Assembly (NCBI GenBank): GCA_910588925.1 | Contig: CAJURV010000037.1 | Location: forward strand, 1-20,616 | Reading direction: 5' to 3' | Source of the DNA: an uncultured Rikenellaceae bacterium | Lineage (GTDB): Bacteria; Bacteroidota; Bacteroidia; Bacteroidales; Rikenellaceae | DNA length: 20,616 nt | In this document: piece by piece, positions 1-8,842 of the stretch | Layout of the letters: each line of letters opens with the position of its first letter | Position numbering within the stretch: the first letter of the stretch is position 1 | Program-made: the position numbers and the translations under genes | The notes under the pieces: model-generated | Database searches by the model: none | Seen by the model: only the letters and a program-made list of their open reading frames with translations | Told to the model about the DNA's origin: nothing

Positions 1-45
1 ACTTAGGACAATCGGAAGCAACGCCATAAATCGACGTTGCGGGTG

Positions 46-76
46 CAAAGATAGACATCTTTTCCCTTTTGACAAA
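46..76 (-). promoter_or_regulatory. Promoter for a gene beyond the left edge
   Basis: On the minus strand, TTTG (76 to 73) is followed after 19 bases by TATCTTTG (53 to 46) and then C, an exact match to the Bacteroidota vegetative promoter (TTTG, 19-21 bases, TAnnTTTG). It points out of the window, so the transcribed gene is not visible. The first transcribed bases contain a short hairpin, GCAACG with CGTTGC. It lies about 120 bases from the plus-strand promoter of the first operon, so the two transcripts diverge. Confidence 0.6.
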
Positions 77-196
77 TTTTTGCGACGTTTTTTTGTGAAG
101 CAAATTATCAATACAGCAATAACTAACTACAGACAAGACGGTTAGGTGGGGAAAGTTTTTTATCGAATGGCATAATCCCTGCTCATCGCCTCCATA

Positions 197-228
197 TTTG
201 ATATATTTACCATTATTTTTAACTTTGC
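197..228 (+). promoter_or_regulatory. Promoter of the sulfatase/PAP2/phosphatase/pepD operon
   Basis: TTTG at 197-200, 19 bases, then TAACTTTGC at 220-228 matches the Bacteroidota sigma-ABfr promoter exactly. Transcription should start near 235, only about 15-20 bases before the ATG at 252. The promoter lies inside the longest open frame, which could begin at a TTG at 198, so it argues for the ATG at 252 as the true start. Confidence 0.75.
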
Positions 229-251
229 CTCTGTTTATTTCTAAGATCGAC

Positions 252-2255
252 ATGTGGTTTCTTAAAAAACTATCCAATACGCGTGTTCCGGTGATGCTGG
301 CGCGCTTTATATTTCTTTTCGTAATATATGCCCTGTGCCGTATTGTTTTCTACTATTATAACCGCACCATAATAGGCACACCGGCTACATCGGAGCTATG
401 GAGCGTGATAAAGGCATCGCTCGTGTTCGACTCCGGGTCCATATTTTACGTCAACATACTCTTCATAGTCATGTGGCTTCTGCCGTTCGATTTCGTGGAG
501 AGACGCGGATGGCAACGGCTCGTCACCGTTCTGTTCATGACGTTCAATTCCGTGGCGTTACTCGTAGACACGGCCGACATATTCTATTTCCAATACAAAC
601 TGGCCCGCATAGCCTCCGACGACATACATTATCTGAGCGAACCGACGGCAGGCAAGCTGTTCGGATCTATGTTGATCGACTACTGGCAAGGTACGTTGAT
701 ATGGATAGGGCTATGCGTACTATTGTACTTGACATGTTTCAGAATAATAAGATACCGCGGAGGTGAGAATCTGCTCGTACAACGGGGCGTACGTTATTTC
801 GTGCGTACATTCTGGCTCGCCGTATTCACATTCTTAGCAGTGCTGGGCATACGCGGCTATCGTATGGGAGGCGACAGATTCCCCATAAACGTCAGCGACG
901 CCGCTATGTTCGTACGTCCGGAGCTGTCGCAGTTGGTATTGAGCAATCCTTTTTGCGTGATACGCACATGGGGCAACAAACTCGAGGGAGTCAGATACAT
1001 GAGCACCAAGAGTCTGGACGAAACATACCGCCCAATACACCTGTCTGAGACGCCCGACAGCCTGACAAGCCTCGCCACCGCAGACACGGTACTGACACGG
1101 CCCAGACTACCCGAAGGGACCAATATAGTGTTATTAGTATTGGAGAGCTTCGGCAAGCCACACATAAAATCGCTCAACCCGTCGTTCCCCGCCTCCGAAC
1201 CGAGCTACACTCCGTTTCTCGACTCGCTGTTAGACAACGGGCTGTTGTTCGCCGAAGGGTATCAGGGGGGCATGCGGAGCATAGACGCCATGCCTGCGAT
1301 ATGGGCCTCCATCCCGTCGTATAACAAGAACTTCATGCGTCTGCCGCAGTCGCAGGCCGAATATCACGCCATGCCTCGCATACTCGACAGCCTCGGGTAC
1401 ACCACCGCATTCATGCACGGCGCCTCGCGCGGATCCATGAGTTTCGCGGCATTCGGAGCCATGGCCGGCATAGAGCGTTTCGTGTGGAGGGAGGATTACG
1501 AACATATCCACGGGCCGGCCGATTTCGACGGCAAATGGGGTATTTGGGACGACAAATTCCTTCCCTTCGCGCTCGACAACATCGACAGCCTCGAACAACC
1601 GTTCATGGCCACGATATTCACCCTTTCGTCGCACGAGCCGTTCAAGGTGCCTCCGCACATGGAGGGACGCTTCGAGGACGGCAAGTTACCTATACACAAG
1701 GTGATAAGATACAGCGACTATGCCCTCGGGCAGTTCTTCGAGGAGGCATCGAAAAAACCGTGGTTCGAAAAGACGTTGTTCGTCATAGTTGCCGACCACG
1801 GATCGGGAGCCGAAAACGAACTCCTGCGCACCTCGCCCTACAGCCACACAGTACCCATACTGTTCTACATGCCCTCCGCAGGGCTGAAAGGGAGCACGGA
1901 CCAGACCATGTCGCACCTCGACATAATGCCCACACTGTTGCCCATGTTAGGTGTAAACGACAGCTACGTAGCATTCGGACACGACGCGTTCGACCCGTCG
2001 TCGCCACATTTCGCCGCCGGATATTACGACGGCACATACGGCATAGTGGACGGCGACCTGTTCTATCAATTCTCGGAACGCGGGCTGGAAAGCCTGTTCA
2101 ACCTCAAGGCCGACCCGCATAAAAAGATAGACATAAAAGAGCGGGCCGACCCGGCTAAGGTGCACCTGTTCGAGGCTTACATACAACAATATTACCGCAC
2201 CGTGGCGGAACGCGCTTTCACGCCCGAAAGCTGGGGAAAGGAGGTGGCGCAATGA
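252..2255 (+). CDS. LtaS-like membrane sulfatase / phosphotransferase
   Basis: This is a 667-residue inner-membrane protein with about five N-terminal transmembrane helices and a large periplasmic alkaline-phosphatase-superfamily domain. The family includes lipoteichoic acid synthase LtaS, phosphoglycerol transferases such as OpgB, and phosphoethanolamine transferases. Visible landmarks are NIVLLVLES with metal-ligand Glu near residue 298, GGMRSIDAMPA with a likely nucleophile Ser at about 343 (Thr in LtaS), TLSSHEPF, and VIVADHGSG with Asp515 and His516. I chose ATG 252 over the upstream TTG at 198 because a perfect promoter (197-228) would otherwise lie in the coding sequence. It overlaps the PAP2 gene by 4 bases, so the two are probably translated together. 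In a Gram-negative cell the acceptor is more likely a glycan or lipid than lipoteichoic acid; this is inferred. The family call is firm, the substrate is not. Confidence 0.85.
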   Translation: MWFLKKLSNTRVPVMLARFIFLFVIYALCRIVFYYYNRTIIGTPATSELWSVIKASLVFDSGSIFYVNILFIVMWLLPFDFVERRGWQRLVTVLFMTFNSVALLVDTADIFYFQYKLARIASDDIHYLSEPTAGKLFGSMLIDYWQGTLIWIGLCVLLYLTCFRIIRYRGGENLLVQRGVRYFVRTFWLAVFTFLAVLGIRGYRMGGDRFPINVSDAAMFVRPELSQLVLSNPFCVIRTWGNKLEGVRYMSTKSLDETYRPIHLSETPDSLTSLATADTVLTRPRLPEGTNIVLLVLESFGKPHIKSLNPSFPASEPSYTPFLDSLLDNGLLFAEGYQGGMRSIDAMPAIWASIPSYNKNFMRLPQSQAEYHAMPRILDSLGYTTAFMHGASRGSMSFAAFGAMAGIERFVWREDYEHIHGPADFDGKWGIWDDKFLPFALDNIDSLEQPFMATIFTLSSHEPFKVPPHMEGRFEDGKLPIHKVIRYSDYALGQFFEEASKKPWFEKTLFVIVADHGSGAENELLRTSPYSHTVPILFYMPSAGLKGSTDQTMSHLDIMPTLLPMLGVNDSYVAFGHDAFDPSSPHFAAGYYDGTYGIVDGDLFYQFSERGLESLFNLKADPHKKIDIKERADPAKVHLFEAYIQQYYRTVAERAFTPESWGKEVAQ

Positions 2256-2827
2256 CATTCGCAGAACGTTTCCTCGCGGCCGACCGGTCGTTATTTCTCG
2301 TCCTCAACGGCGACGGAGGCCCGGTTATGGACAATCTGATGTGGGCGCTATCGAGCAAGCTGGCACTGGTGCCTATAGGTATAGTGGCGTTATGGCTCAT
2401 GTGGCGCAAATACGACGACAAACGTATGTTCTTCACGGCCATACTCTTCATCGCACTGGTAGTGCTCTTCTCCGACAGGGTATCGACCACATTCAAACAT
2501 GTATTGCCCAAATTCCGTCCCACTCACGAGCCGCTTTTGGAGGGACTCGTACACAATGTGCGCGGATATGTGGGCGGACTGTACGGGACGGTCTCGTCGC
2601 ATGCGGCCAACAGCTTCGGTGTATCGTTGTTCACGGCCCTCATAATCAAACGCAGATGGTACACAGCGACGGTCATGACACTATCGGCGGCGATATGTTA
2701 CAGCCGCATATACCTCGGCGTACACTACCCTGCCGATATATTCTTCGGCACGGTCACCGGCCTGTTTTTCGGATGGCTGTGCTACATAACGATGAATTAT
2801 ATAACTGCAAAAATATTCCGCAAATGA
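2252..2827 (+). CDS. PAP2-family membrane phosphatase
   Basis: A 191-residue polytopic membrane protein of the type 2 phosphatidic acid phosphatase family. All three PAP2 motifs are present: KX6RP (Lys82, Arg89, Pro90), a variant of the central PSGH motif reading SSHAAN (His117), and SRX5HX3D (Arg152, His158, Asp162). The histidines form the phospho-enzyme intermediate and the proton relay facing the periplasm. Known substrates are undecaprenyl pyrophosphate, phosphatidylglycerol phosphate and lipid A phosphates; the sequence does not choose between them. It is coupled by ATGA overlaps both upstream (sulfatase-like transferase) and downstream (alkaline phosphatase), which fits processing of lipid-linked phosphate released by the first enzyme. 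That pathway link is inferred. Confidence 0.85.
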   Translation: MTFAERFLAADRSLFLVLNGDGGPVMDNLMWALSSKLALVPIGIVALWLMWRKYDDKRMFFTAILFIALVVLFSDRVSTTFKHVLPKFRPTHEPLLEGLVHNVRGYVGGLYGTVSSHAANSFGVSLFTALIIKRRWYTATVMTLSAAICYSRIYLGVHYPADIFFGTVTGLFFGWLCYITMNYITAKIFRK

Positions 2828-4224
2828 GACGATTGTTACTGACGCTCCTGTCGTGTCTGTCGGTGAGCGCACTGTGGGCCGACGGACCCAAATACGTTTT
2901 CTACTTCATAGGCGACGGCATGGGCATACCCGTTATAAACGCCGCGCAATATTACTCGGCACGCACTGCATCGAGCTACACAGGGATCGGCCTCTACGGC
3001 TACGGCAACCACAAGCTGACAATGTGTACACTGCCCATAGCCGGCATAGCCACCACCGATTGTTCCGACAGCCACATCACCGACTCGGCGGCGGCAGGAA
3101 CTGCGTTGGCTTCCGGTACCAAAACCGACTCGGGCATGATAGGAATGGCACCCGACAATCATGAGCTATACAGCATAGCCCACACGGCTAAGGCGGCCGG
3201 CAAAGCCGTAGGCATAATAACCACCGTAAGCATAGACCACGCCACACCCGCATCATTCTACGCGCATCGGCCCAACAGAGGCCTGTATCACGAGATAGCG
3301 CTCGACGGCATAGAGACAGGCTTCGACCTCTACGGCGGTTCGGGATTTCTCAAACCGGTCAAGGATGACGTCGACGTCTACGACCTTTATGAAAAGGCGG
3401 GTTATGTACGTCTGAGAGGCCGCGACGGACTGAAAAAGATGAAAAGCGTAAAAACGCCCGTGTTACTGACGGAACGCGAGGAGGCTCCATCCAACCTTCT
3501 TGCCATGGCCATAGACCGTTCCGACGACGACATGACGCTCGCCGACATGGTAGCGGCCTCTATCGACTATCTCTCCAAACGCGGCGGCGATGAGGGTTTC
3601 TTCCTTATGGCAGAGGGAGGACAGATAGACATGGCATGTCACTCCAACGACCCCAAAGCAGCCATAGAGGAGGTGCTCGACTTCGACAAAGCCGTGGCGG
3701 TGGCATACGATTTCTACAGACTACATCCCGACGAAACGTTGATAGTAGTGACGGCCGACCATGAGACCGGCGGTTTCGCCCTCGGCAACTACGATAGCGG
3801 CTATACAATGAATATAGACTGTCTCAGCGGTGTGAAATGTTCGGCCTCCATGTTGACCGCAATGATGCGCCAGAGCGACATGGCATGGAGCGATGCCCGC
3901 ACCGCCCTCGAAGAGACGTGGGGGCTAGGCGGCGACATAGAGGTGGACGACGACGAATGGAAGCGCCTCGAAAGCATATACGCGAACAGCAAAAGCGAAG
4001 CCATATACGAAGCGTCGAAACTGGTATCGAGGGCGGCAGGGCTCGGATGGACCACCGGCTCGCACACTGCCGCGCCGGTAGCCATATTCGCCGCAGGCCG
4101 CATGTTAGAACCGTTGGCCGGCATGCACGACAACACCGAAATAGCCAAGCTGCTGAAAAGCCTGTATGTGCAAGGCCATCCGGCAATAGAGGCAACATTA
4201 GTTAACAAAAAAAGCAGACGATGA
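2824..4224 (+). CDS. Secreted alkaline phosphatase
   Basis: A 466-residue PhoA-family alkaline phosphatase that removes phosphate from monoesters in the periplasm or at the cell surface. The start at 2824 forms an ATGA overlap with the PAP2 stop and opens a signal peptide (MRR, hydrophobic stretch, cleavage after ALWA near residue 19). The frame is open much further upstream, but that extension shadows the PAP2 gene. Landmarks are FIGDGMG (metal-ligand Asp31), TDSAAAGTA (phosphorylated Ser88), AEGGQIDMACH, TADHETGG (Asp312, His313) and GSHTAAP (His414), so the zinc and magnesium ligands appear complete. Length is normal for the family. A Cys at residue 11 is too early for a convincing lipobox. 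Confidence 0.9.
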   Translation: MRRLLLTLLSCLSVSALWADGPKYVFYFIGDGMGIPVINAAQYYSARTASSYTGIGLYGYGNHKLTMCTLPIAGIATTDCSDSHITDSAAAGTALASGTKTDSGMIGMAPDNHELYSIAHTAKAAGKAVGIITTVSIDHATPASFYAHRPNRGLYHEIALDGIETGFDLYGGSGFLKPVKDDVDVYDLYEKAGYVRLRGRDGLKKMKSVKTPVLLTEREEAPSNLLAMAIDRSDDDMTLADMVAASIDYLSKRGGDEGFFLMAEGGQIDMACHSNDPKAAIEEVLDFDKAVAVAYDFYRLHPDETLIVVTADHETGGFALGNYDSGYTMNIDCLSGVKCSASMLTAMMRQSDMAWSDARTALEETWGLGGDIEVDDDEWKRLESIYANSKSEAIYEASKLVSRAAGLGWTTGSHTAAPVAIFAAGRMLEPLAGMHDNTEIAKLLKSLYVQGHPAIEATLVNKKSRR

Positions 4225-5666
4225 AAATATCGGAACTCGAACCGACACCTTTCTGGAGCATCTTCGAACGTATAACGCAGATACCGCGTCCCTCCAAACA
4301 CGAGGACAAGATATTGGCATGGCTCAGAGACTTCGCCCGAGAACGTGGATTGGCTTACCGTGAAGACGAAGCCGGCAACATAACAATACTCAAAGAGGCG
4401 CAGAACAGCGCCTCTGCGGAACCGGTGGCCTTGCAGAGCCATGTGGACATGGTGTGCGAGAAAGACCCCGGCATAGACATCGACTTCGAGAACGACCCAA
4501 TACCGGCCTACGTAGACGGAGACCATGTACGCGCCCGCGGAACGACCCTCGGGGCCGATTGCGGCATAGGCATGGCTACGGCGTTATACATACTCGACGA
4601 CAAAAACATGAGTCACCCGCCCATAGAGGCACTCTTCACCGTCGACGAGGAGACCGGATTGACGGGAGCCCGTTCGCTCGGCGAAGATATGATCACGGCC
4701 CCGCGTCTTATAAATCTCGACTCCGAAGACCGCGAGGAGGTATTCGTAGGGTGTGCCGGCGGCATCGACACGGTGGCGTCGTTCAAGGCGGAGCGCACCG
4801 TAGTACCCGACGGACTGACGGCGGTGACTATACGTGTAGGCGGCCTTAAAGGAGGACATTCGGGAGACGACATCGACGCCGGGCTTGCCAACGCCAACCT
4901 GTTGCTCGCCCGTGTGATGCACGCCCTCCTGGAGGTGACCCCGTTATGGATAACAGGCATAGACGGCGGAAATCTGCGCAACGCCATACCGCGCGAGGCG
5001 GAAGCCACCGTAGCCATAATACCGGCGGCAGTGCGTCAGGCCGAGGCTATAGTGTCACGCATAAACTCGGCGGCATGCAAGGAGTACCGCAAAACGGAGC
5101 CGTCGCTCAAGATAGAAATGACACGCACAGGCGAGGCCAAAGGAGAGGCTTTAACCACCGACCTCGGCTACCGTCTGACAGAAGCCCTGTTCACCGCTGT
5201 AAACGGCGTAATATCCATGAGCGCCGAGATAGACGGATTGGTAGAGACGAGCACCAACCTCGCATCCGTGAAGATAAAAGACGGACGCGTAATCATCAGC
5301 ACCTCGCAACGCAGCTCTTCCGACAGCCGCAAAGAGTGGCTGGCCGCAGTAATGAAAGCTCACTTCGAGGCATACGGAGCCGATGTAAGCCAGAGCGACG
5401 GTTATCCGGGATGGGCTCCGTCGCCCGACTCGCCGTTAACGGCCAAAACGGTAGAGGCCTACCGCGAAGTTTACGGACGCACCCCCAAGATAAAGGCTAT
5501 ACATGCCGGTTTGGAGTGCGGACTGTTCTTGGCAAAAAAACCTGAACTAGACATGGTATCTATAGGACCCGACATAAAAGGGGTGCACTCTCCCTCCGAA
5601 CGGCTCGACATAGAGAGCACGGTCGGATTCATCGAAGTAATGAAAGTATTGCTGGCAGAGTTGTAA
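4221..5666 (+). CDS. pepD: Aminoacyl-histidine dipeptidase PepD
   Basis: A 481-residue M20-family metallopeptidase, the length typical of PepD (Xaa-His dipeptidase, also cleaving other dipeptides in the cytosol). Metal and catalytic landmarks are SHVDMVCEKD (His74, Asp76), GADCGIGMA (bridging Asp113), DEETGLTGA (Asp142, catalytic Glu143, Glu144), NLDSED, and a C-terminal HAGLECG that carries the last metal-binding His. No signal peptide is present. It overlaps the alkaline phosphatase stop by 4 bases (ATGA) and is the last gene of the operon. A cytosolic peptidase behind three envelope phosphohydrolases is odd; translational coupling may be its only link. Confidence 0.92.
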   Translation: MKISELEPTPFWSIFERITQIPRPSKHEDKILAWLRDFARERGLAYREDEAGNITILKEAQNSASAEPVALQSHVDMVCEKDPGIDIDFENDPIPAYVDGDHVRARGTTLGADCGIGMATALYILDDKNMSHPPIEALFTVDEETGLTGARSLGEDMITAPRLINLDSEDREEVFVGCAGGIDTVASFKAERTVVPDGLTAVTIRVGGLKGGHSGDDIDAGLANANLLLARVMHALLEVTPLWITGIDGGNLRNAIPREAEATVAIIPAAVRQAEAIVSRINSAACKEYRKTEPSLKIEMTRTGEAKGEALTTDLGYRLTEALFTAVNGVISMSAEIDGLVETSTNLASVKIKDGRVIISTSQRSSSDSRKEWLAAVMKAHFEAYGADVSQSDGYPGWAPSPDSPLTAKTVEAYREVYGRTPKIKAIHAGLECGLFLAKKPELDMVSIGPDIKGVHSPSERLDIESTVGFIEVMKVLLAEL

Positions 5667-5748
5667 AGCCCCGCCTTACGATATAATAGTTGCGATAACC
5701 CATGTTTTTCGGAAAATATTACGATAATCATATAACTCTTACTCAATT

Positions 5749-7155
5749 ATGATTTATGCTTTAATGCCGGCAATCTTCATTGCGGCAATATTGTGTATCG
5801 CATTCGAAGATAAAATAAAGATAAACAAAGCAGCCGTAGCGATATCGTCGGCCATATTGCTCTGGAGCATGTTGTTCATGAGCGCCGACGGCATACTCGG
5901 AAACGGATACAGCGAGGCTTTCGCCGACTTCGCATCCAAAGTGCCGTCGATAGCGGAGATGTCGCCGCACGACCGTTACTTCTCTTTTCTTAGCCAGTAT
6001 GCCATAATAGAACATCTGGGCGATGTGGCTACCACCCTATTTTTCGTAATAGGCTCTATGATAATAGTGGAGATAGTCGACTCCCACGGCGGCTTCCGTG
6101 TAATAACCGACCGGATACACACGCGTAGCAAGCGACGTCTTCTCGTCATAATATCGCTTCTGACGTTCGTCCTCTCCGCCCTTTTGGACAACCTCGCCAC
6201 GGCCATCGTAATGATAGCCATATTGAGAAAATTCATTCCGGAACAAAAGGAGATGTGGATATTCTGCTCTATGGTGGTTATAGCGGCCAATGCAGGCGGA
6301 TCGTGGTCGCCCATAGGCGATGTCACTACCATATTGCTATGGAGCGGCGGAAACCTCACTCCGGGGCATCAGATATCGCATCTGTTACTGCCGGCATTAG
6401 TCTGCATGGCAGTGCCCCTAACAATAGCATACTTCACGTTCTTCAAACGCAACGAGCGGTGGAACCAGCACAGACAGGTGCACGCCGAAAACGACATGCT
6501 CCCGCAGATAAAGAAACGTTCCCGCATAGTAATACTGGTCATAGGCATCCTATCGCTGGCATTCGTTCCCGTATTCAACGAACTGACAGGGCTTCCTCCC
6601 TTCATGGGCGTAATGTGCGGATTAGCCATACTGTGGATATACACCGACCTGATGTACAGCCGCATAGACACCATTGACGACAAAGACAAACTGTCTATAG
6701 CCAACGTATTCCACAAGATAGACATGTCTACGATAATGTTCTTCTTCGGCATACTCATGTCGGTGGCGGCACTGGAGACCGCAGGACAACTCTCGCAAGC
6801 CTCCGGATGGCTGGACGAGCACCTGCACAGCCCCCTGCTGATAGCCTTCATCCTCGGCATGGTATCGTCGTTCCTCGACAACGTAGCCCTCGTGGCCGGC
6901 ACCATGGGCATGTACGACATAGTCACCGACCCCGCCGCAGGGGCATACGCCCTACAGTTCGCCGCAGACGGCTCTTTCTGGACATTCCTCGCATATTGTT
7001 GCGTCACGGGCGGCAGCATACTTATCATAGGCTCGGCAACAGGCGTAGCAGTGATGGGCATGGAAAAAATATCGTTCGGCTATTATCTCAAAAGGTTCTC
7101 CGCACTGGCTTTGGCCGGGTATATCTGCGGAGCAGCGGTATATCTCTTGCTTTAG
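5749..7155 (+). CDS. nhaD: Na+/H+ antiporter NhaD
   Basis: A 468-residue inner-membrane protein with about 12 hydrophobic segments, matching the NhaD family of the ion transporter superfamily, which exports Na+ (or Li+) in exchange for protons. The duplicated family signature is visible: LSALLDNLATAIVM in the first half and SFLDNVALVAGTMG in the second, both with the conserved Asp-Asn pair, plus AANAGGSWSPIGDVTT in between. It begins 82 bases after pepD. I see no consensus promoter or terminator in that gap, so either readthrough from the operon or an unrecognised promoter is possible. After the stop there is no clear terminator. Confidence 0.92.
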   Translation: MIYALMPAIFIAAILCIAFEDKIKINKAAVAISSAILLWSMLFMSADGILGNGYSEAFADFASKVPSIAEMSPHDRYFSFLSQYAIIEHLGDVATTLFFVIGSMIIVEIVDSHGGFRVITDRIHTRSKRRLLVIISLLTFVLSALLDNLATAIVMIAILRKFIPEQKEMWIFCSMVVIAANAGGSWSPIGDVTTILLWSGGNLTPGHQISHLLLPALVCMAVPLTIAYFTFFKRNERWNQHRQVHAENDMLPQIKKRSRIVILVIGILSLAFVPVFNELTGLPPFMGVMCGLAILWIYTDLMYSRIDTIDDKDKLSIANVFHKIDMSTIMFFFGILMSVAALETAGQLSQASGWLDEHLHSPLLIAFILGMVSSFLDNVALVAGTMGMYDIVTDPAAGAYALQFAADGSFWTFLAYCCVTGGSILIIGSATGVAVMGMEKISFGYYLKRFSALALAGYICGAAVYLLL

Positions 7156-7216
7156 TGGTACGATAGGCTTAACCCTGAAGAAAAGCACGATTTTATGTTG
7201 TTATTTTTTACATAAA

Positions 7217-7248
7217 TTTGGAATTTAGTAAAAAATTTATCATATTTG
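7217..7248 (+). promoter_or_regulatory. Promoter of the NVEALA peptide cassette
   Basis: TTTG at 7217-7220, 20 bases, then CATATTTG at 7241-7248, which is one base from TAnnTTTG. Transcription would start near 7255, leaving a leader of about 70 bases before the peptide start at 7326. Confidence 0.5.
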
Positions 7249-7325
7249 AGGTAATAAAAATTAGAATCCGCAAGAGCAGAGATGCTTTTATATGGGGGTT
7301 GAATACTAACTAAATTTTATTACCT

Positions 7326-7571
7326 ATGAAAAAGAAACTTTTATTTGCGGCCGTTGTCGTAGTGTTGGCAAGTGTTACCACTATGGTGAGCAATGCCAAA
7401 CAGTCGGAGTTAAAGAAGTCGGAGATTGTTTCGGAAGCGGTGGAAGCGCTGTATAGCAGCGAGACTGCGAACACGGGGCCGTCTTATACTGCTACCTGCA
7501 GTGGCGGAGGCACTAAAAAGCTATGTGCTTCCTCAAACAGACACCCATGCACTGAAACAGATTGTTTCTAA
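7326..7571 (+). CDS. Exported cysteine-rich NVEALA-family peptide
   Basis: An 81-residue precursor. Residues 1-24 form a clean signal peptide (MKKKLLF, hydrophobic core, cleavage after SNA). Residues 25-46 form a charged, probably helical leader with EAVEALYSSE, which matches the NVEALA motif that names this Bacteroidales family. The rest is a small core with four cysteines (58, 67, 75, 80; spacing CX8C, CX7C, CX4C), a GGG, and a Cys-Phe end. The even cysteine count in an exported peptide suggests disulfides. Family members are often found beside 6-bladed beta-propeller lipoproteins, as here; their function is not established to my knowledge. Modified peptide, bacteriocin, signal or surface-displayed peptide are all possible. 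The family call is moderately firm, the function unknown. Confidence 0.75.
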   Translation: MKKKLLFAAVVVVLASVTTMVSNAKQSELKKSEIVSEAVEALYSSETANTGPSYTATCSGGGTKKLCASSNRHPCTETDCF

Positions 7572-7589
7572 AAATTGAGTTAAAGAAAT

Positions 7590-7630
7590 AAGGGCTTGTC
7601 GGCATCTATAACGTCAAGCCCTTGTTCTTA
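7590..7630 (+). terminator. Hairpin terminator after the NVEALA peptide gene
   Basis: AAGGGCTTG (7590-7598) pairs perfectly with CAAGCCCTT (7615-7623), followed by a weak T-rich tail (GTTCTT). It sits between the peptide gene and the propeller gene. No good promoter is visible after it, so partial readthrough could make peptide mRNA more abundant than the downstream mRNA. Confidence 0.65.
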
Positions 7631-7696
7631 AACATTAATCTCGCCGAACACAATGAACATATAGTCTGTTTATTGAAGCGATAGAAAATAAATACT

Positions 7697-8842
7697 ATGA
7701 ATAATTTCAAACTATTTACACTTATTATATTAGGCGCGACAACACTATCGTCTTGTGGCTCCGGTACTAAGCCCTCCGATGAAACAATAGAGTGCGACCG
7801 CCTCACAATAAACCTCGACCCGAAATTCTACGACGAGGTGATAAACAACAGCCCGCGTCCCAAGACAGTGGTTCTCAAAGAGGACGACAACACGCTATTC
7901 GCCGAAGCGAGAAAGGTCATGGTGCGAAACGATAAGATTTTCGTATTAGACCCTATCGACGGACGCACCGCAGTATCTTTTACCATGGACGGCAAACCCT
8001 ACGCGCATTACGGCAGAACGGGCAACGGCCCGGGTGAATATATCAGGCCGTGGGACATGGATGTGGACTCTACCGGGGTGTATATTCTGGACTCCAACCA
8101 CAAGAAAGTATTGAAATATAGCCACAAGGGCGATTTCATAAAAGATTTCGACATTCCGTTCTTTTCTTTCGCATTCGCCCTGCTCGATGGCGGCCGCTTC
8201 CTCTTCAACCTGCCGGAAGACGGCACCGCCGCACCGCAACTGTGCGTCACAGACTCCACCGTAACCGATCTTAAATACCACCTCAACTACAAGGACGGAC
8301 AGGAGGGAGGATGGAGCACCGACAATGCCATAAACAAGACTCCATGGTTAAAGACATTCTACAAGGCCCCGGCAGACACCATATTCATTTTGAACAGAGA
8401 CGGGGAACCGTCCGGAGGTATAATACTGGACTTCAACGGCAAAGATTTCAGCGAAGAGGCCAAATTGAATTTTGAGAGCTACTCTGATAGAGACCGAAAC
8501 AATGGTGCCATAATGTTGTTAGATAACCCGTTCCCTCTACCTAACGGATTGTGGGTAGGCGCCGTAGAAGATAAAGACAAGCGATACAGCATCATCTTCG
8601 ACCCCGTTAAGAACCTCTGCGGCGGCAGGGATTACGGCAGAAACTCCACGAGGCCTAACTCCGTGTTCGATATGTTCTGGCTCTGCGGCTCAGACGAAGA
8701 TGGCAACCCGATAAGTCTGTTAGAAAATTTCGCTTTAGAATATTGCAACGACATAGACTCGTTAGACGAAAAAGCCGTAGAGGCCCTGCGTAACGGAAAT
8801 CGGGTATTGGTGTTCTACAACCTCAAACATCCGGGAGAATGA
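7697..8842 (+). CDS. 6-bladed beta-propeller lipoprotein
   Basis: A 381-residue predicted lipoprotein. The signal peptide ends in the lipobox TLSSC with lipidated Cys20. The mature part has the look of the Bacteroidales 6-bladed beta-propeller family (BF3164/DUF4934 type): repeated strands such as VMVRNDKIFVLD, the typical HYGRTGNGPGEY turn, and MDVDSTGVYILDSN. Such proteins probably lie in the periplasm or on the surface and act as binding scaffolds rather than enzymes. The gene follows the NVEALA peptide gene by 125 bases and overlaps the next lipoprotein gene by 4 bases, so the three form a cassette. A role in handling the peptide is inferred from the recurring gene neighbourhood. Confidence 0.8.
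   Translation: MNNFKLFTLIILGATTLSSCGSGTKPSDETIECDRLTINLDPKFYDEVINNSPRPKTVVLKEDDNTLFAEARKVMVRNDKIFVLDPIDGRTAVSFTMDGKPYAHYGRTGNGPGEYIRPWDMDVDSTGVYILDSNHKKVLKYSHKGDFIKDFDIPFFSFAFALLDGGRFLFNLPEDGTAAPQLCVTDSTVTDLKYHLNYKDGQEGGWSTDNAINKTPWLKTFYKAPADTIFILNRDGEPSGGIILDFNGKDFSEEAKLNFESYSDRDRNNGAIMLLDNPFPLPNGLWVGAVEDKDKRYSIIFDPVKNLCGGRDYGRNSTRPNSVFDMFWLCGSDEDGNPISLLENFALEYCNDIDSLDEKAVEALRNGNRVLVFYNLKHPGE

Noticed and set aside
198..251. Upstream TTG extension of the sulfatase-like gene (18 more residues)
   Set aside because: A perfect promoter (197-228) lies inside this stretch, so transcription would begin after the TTG; the ATG at 252 is a better start.
2341..2823. Long N-terminal extension of the alkaline phosphatase frame
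   Set aside because: It overlaps the PAP2 gene in another frame and reads as a shadow; the signal peptide begins at the ATG at 2824.
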